This document shows, piece by piece, positions 62,879-64,000 of a stretch of 64,000 bases of DNA. Position numbers and translations under genes: made by a program. Source of the stretch: Saprospiraceae bacterium (lineage in GTDB: Bacteria > Bacteroidota > Bacteroidia > Chitinophagales > Saprospiraceae); the NCBI GenBank assembly GCA_020436935.1, contig JAGQWX010000012.1:1-64000 (forward strand), in the 5' to 3' direction. How positions within the stretch are numbered: the stretch's first letter is position 1; each line of letters opens with the position of its first letter. The notes under the pieces were generated by a model. The model did no database searches, had not been told where the DNA came from, and was given only the letters and a program-made list of their open reading frames with translations.

Positions 62879-64000
62879 TCAGTTCAGTGGCCGGCACTTC
62901 AATTCAAACCAGGTCTTTACAGGTTCCTCCAAATGTGGTAGGATGAGCGACTTGACCTTGTGGTGATAATTGTTGAACCAGGCTTTTTCCTTTTTATCCA
63001 TTAGAGATTCGTCGATCATAGGAATATCGATGGGATAGAGGGTAAGGGTTTCGAAATGTCTGAAGCCTTCATAATCTTTATGGTCCTGACAAAGCAACAG
63101 GTTTTCAACCCTGATGCCAAACTGATCCGGCAAGTAATATCCGGGTTCATTGGAGGTGATCATACCCACTTCCATAGGGGTTTTTGAACGAGGATTGATA
63201 ACGGGGCTGATGCTTTGCGGGCCTTCGTGGACATTGAGAAAAAAGCCAACCCCATGACCAGTGCCATGTCCATAATTCAGACCGTTTTCCCAAAGAAATT
63301 GTCGGGCAAGCACGTCCAACTGTGCACCATTGATGCCTGCGGGGAAGATGATTCTGCTCAAGGCAATGACTCCTTTCAGGACGAGAGTAAAAGCTTTCCG
63401 GGCTTCTTTAGACACTGCGCCGAGCGCAATTGTGCGCGTAATATCCGTAGTCCCTTCTGTATACTGACCACCGGAATCGACCAGCAAGACACCATTGGAT
63501 AAAATGGATGCGTGATTGTTCTCAGTTGGTCGGTAATGCACAATAGCTCCATTGCCATTGAAACCAACAATAGGGGGAAAACTTTCTCCGACAAAACCGG
63601 CTTGTTCGCTCCGATATCTGGTAAGCACCTGTGCGAATTCATATTCTGATGATGATCGCGTTTTGAGGGTTTCGTGCAACCAATAAAATGCCTTGGCCAA
63701 AGCAATACCGTCTTTGACCATGGTATTTCGCGTAAGCACAATCTCGGTGAGGTTTTTTTTGCTTTTCCATAAAGGAATCGGAGAATCCAATTCGCTTTTC
63801 CTGCAATTGATGGCCTGATAAATGCTTGTTGAGGTCGTAGCAGCATCCAGGCCTAGCCTTTGCTCAGTAGCCAGCCAATTGAGGTGAGGAATAATATTTT
63901 CATATGCCTGGATATGAATACCGTTTTCTTCCAGCGCGGTGAGCGATGTCTCTTCTATTCTGGAAATGTTACAAAACAGCTGAGCTCCGTCTTTGTCCAC
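62879..64000 (-). CDS. Aminopeptidase P family (Xaa-Pro aminopeptidase), 5' end outside window
   Basis: A 373-residue C-terminal part; the gene enters from the right edge, so the start is not visible. The pita-bread metallopeptidase motifs are present: DSGGQYTEGTTDITRT (two Asp), GHGTGHGVGFFLNVHEGP (His), SNEPGYY (Glu) and FETLTLYP (Glu), which bind two metal ions. Full-length Bacteroidota members have about 590 residues with an N-terminal creatinase-like domain, of which about one third is cut off here. It removes the N-terminal residue before proline in the cytosol. The preceding 236 bases (62643-62878) show no gene. Confidence 0.9.
   Translation of the reverse strand: MDKDGAQLFCNISRIEETSLTALEENGIHIQAYENIIPHLNWLATEQRLGLDAATTSTSIYQAINCRKSELDSPIPLWKSKKNLTEIVLTRNTMVKDGIALAKAFYWLHETLKTRSSSEYEFAQVLTRYRSEQAGFVGESFPPIVGFNGNGAIVHYRPTENNHASILSNGVLLVDSGGQYTEGTTDITRTIALGAVSKEARKAFTLVLKGVIALSRIIFPAGINGAQLDVLARQFLWENGLNYGHGTGHGVGFFLNVHEGPQSISPVINPRSKTPMEVGMITSNEPGYYLPDQFGIRVENLLLCQDHKDYEGFRHFETLTLYPIDIPMIDESLMDKKEKAWFNNYHHKVKSLILPHLEEPVKTWFELKCRPLN

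Overview
The window comes from a Bacteroidota chromosome (about 42% GC by eye). The evidence is a type IX secretion (T9SS) C-terminal sorting domain, a PorV/PorQ-family barrel, a TonB receptor with an N-terminal carboxypeptidase-regulatory domain, many lipoproteins, the absence of Shine-Dalgarno sequences, and repeated Bacteroidota promoters (TTG, 17-23 bases, TAnnTTTG). The gene set resembles free-living aerobic relatives such as Saprospiria or Chitinophagia, but I cannot fix the class. I see no tRNA, rRNA, CRISPR, prophage or insertion sequence. Bases 1-65 cannot be assigned.

Layout. 0.1-4.6 kb: an SMP-30-like lipoprotein, an M1 metallopeptidase and an AIM24-family protein. 4.6-6.6 kb (minus strand): greA, HIT hydrolase and glycosyltransferase operon, with a promoter and hairpin terminator in front of greA. 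6.7-15.5 kb (minus): a surface cassette of TonB receptor, 1359-residue secreted protein and PorV/PorQ barrel. 15.7-21 kb: ruvC with a 2-hydroxyacid dehydrogenase, divergent from carB and an SDR gene; carB has a structured leader. 21-30 kb: HtrA-type protease, a PA-domain T9SS cargo protein, a GbsR/MarR-like regulator, purL and a TPR membrane protein. 30-37 kb: uvrA, GT2, hemW and a second M1 peptidase.

37.2-42 kb looks origin-proximal. It holds two parS sites (ParB-binding centromere sequences), a 468-base AT-rich gap with several DnaA-box-like sequences between the heme A synthase gene and dtd, and then nadD and dnaN. 42-46 kb (minus): an Ig-like lipoprotein, lptB, two tiny lipoproteins and a small conserved-looking protein, then an AraC regulator. 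46.4-46.6 kb may encode a small RNA of about 100 nt. 46.6-57.8 kb is mixed housekeeping: PLP trans-sulfuration enzyme, ABC exporter, M16-like protein without its zinc motif, radical SAM protein, thiolase, DoxX-like protein, Tat-type metallo-beta-lactamase-fold lipoprotein with free-methionine-sulfoxide reductase, and a secreted esterase. 57.9-62.6 kb (minus) is a mutL, rhomboid, rhomboid, EEP-family operon. The window ends inside an aminopeptidase P gene.

No single new defence or mobile system is visible. The most informative signals are non-coding: the parS pair with the origin candidate, the greA leader terminator, the candidate small RNA, a 134-base imperfect palindrome at 52.9 kb, and a probable leaderless promoter on the trans-sulfuration gene.
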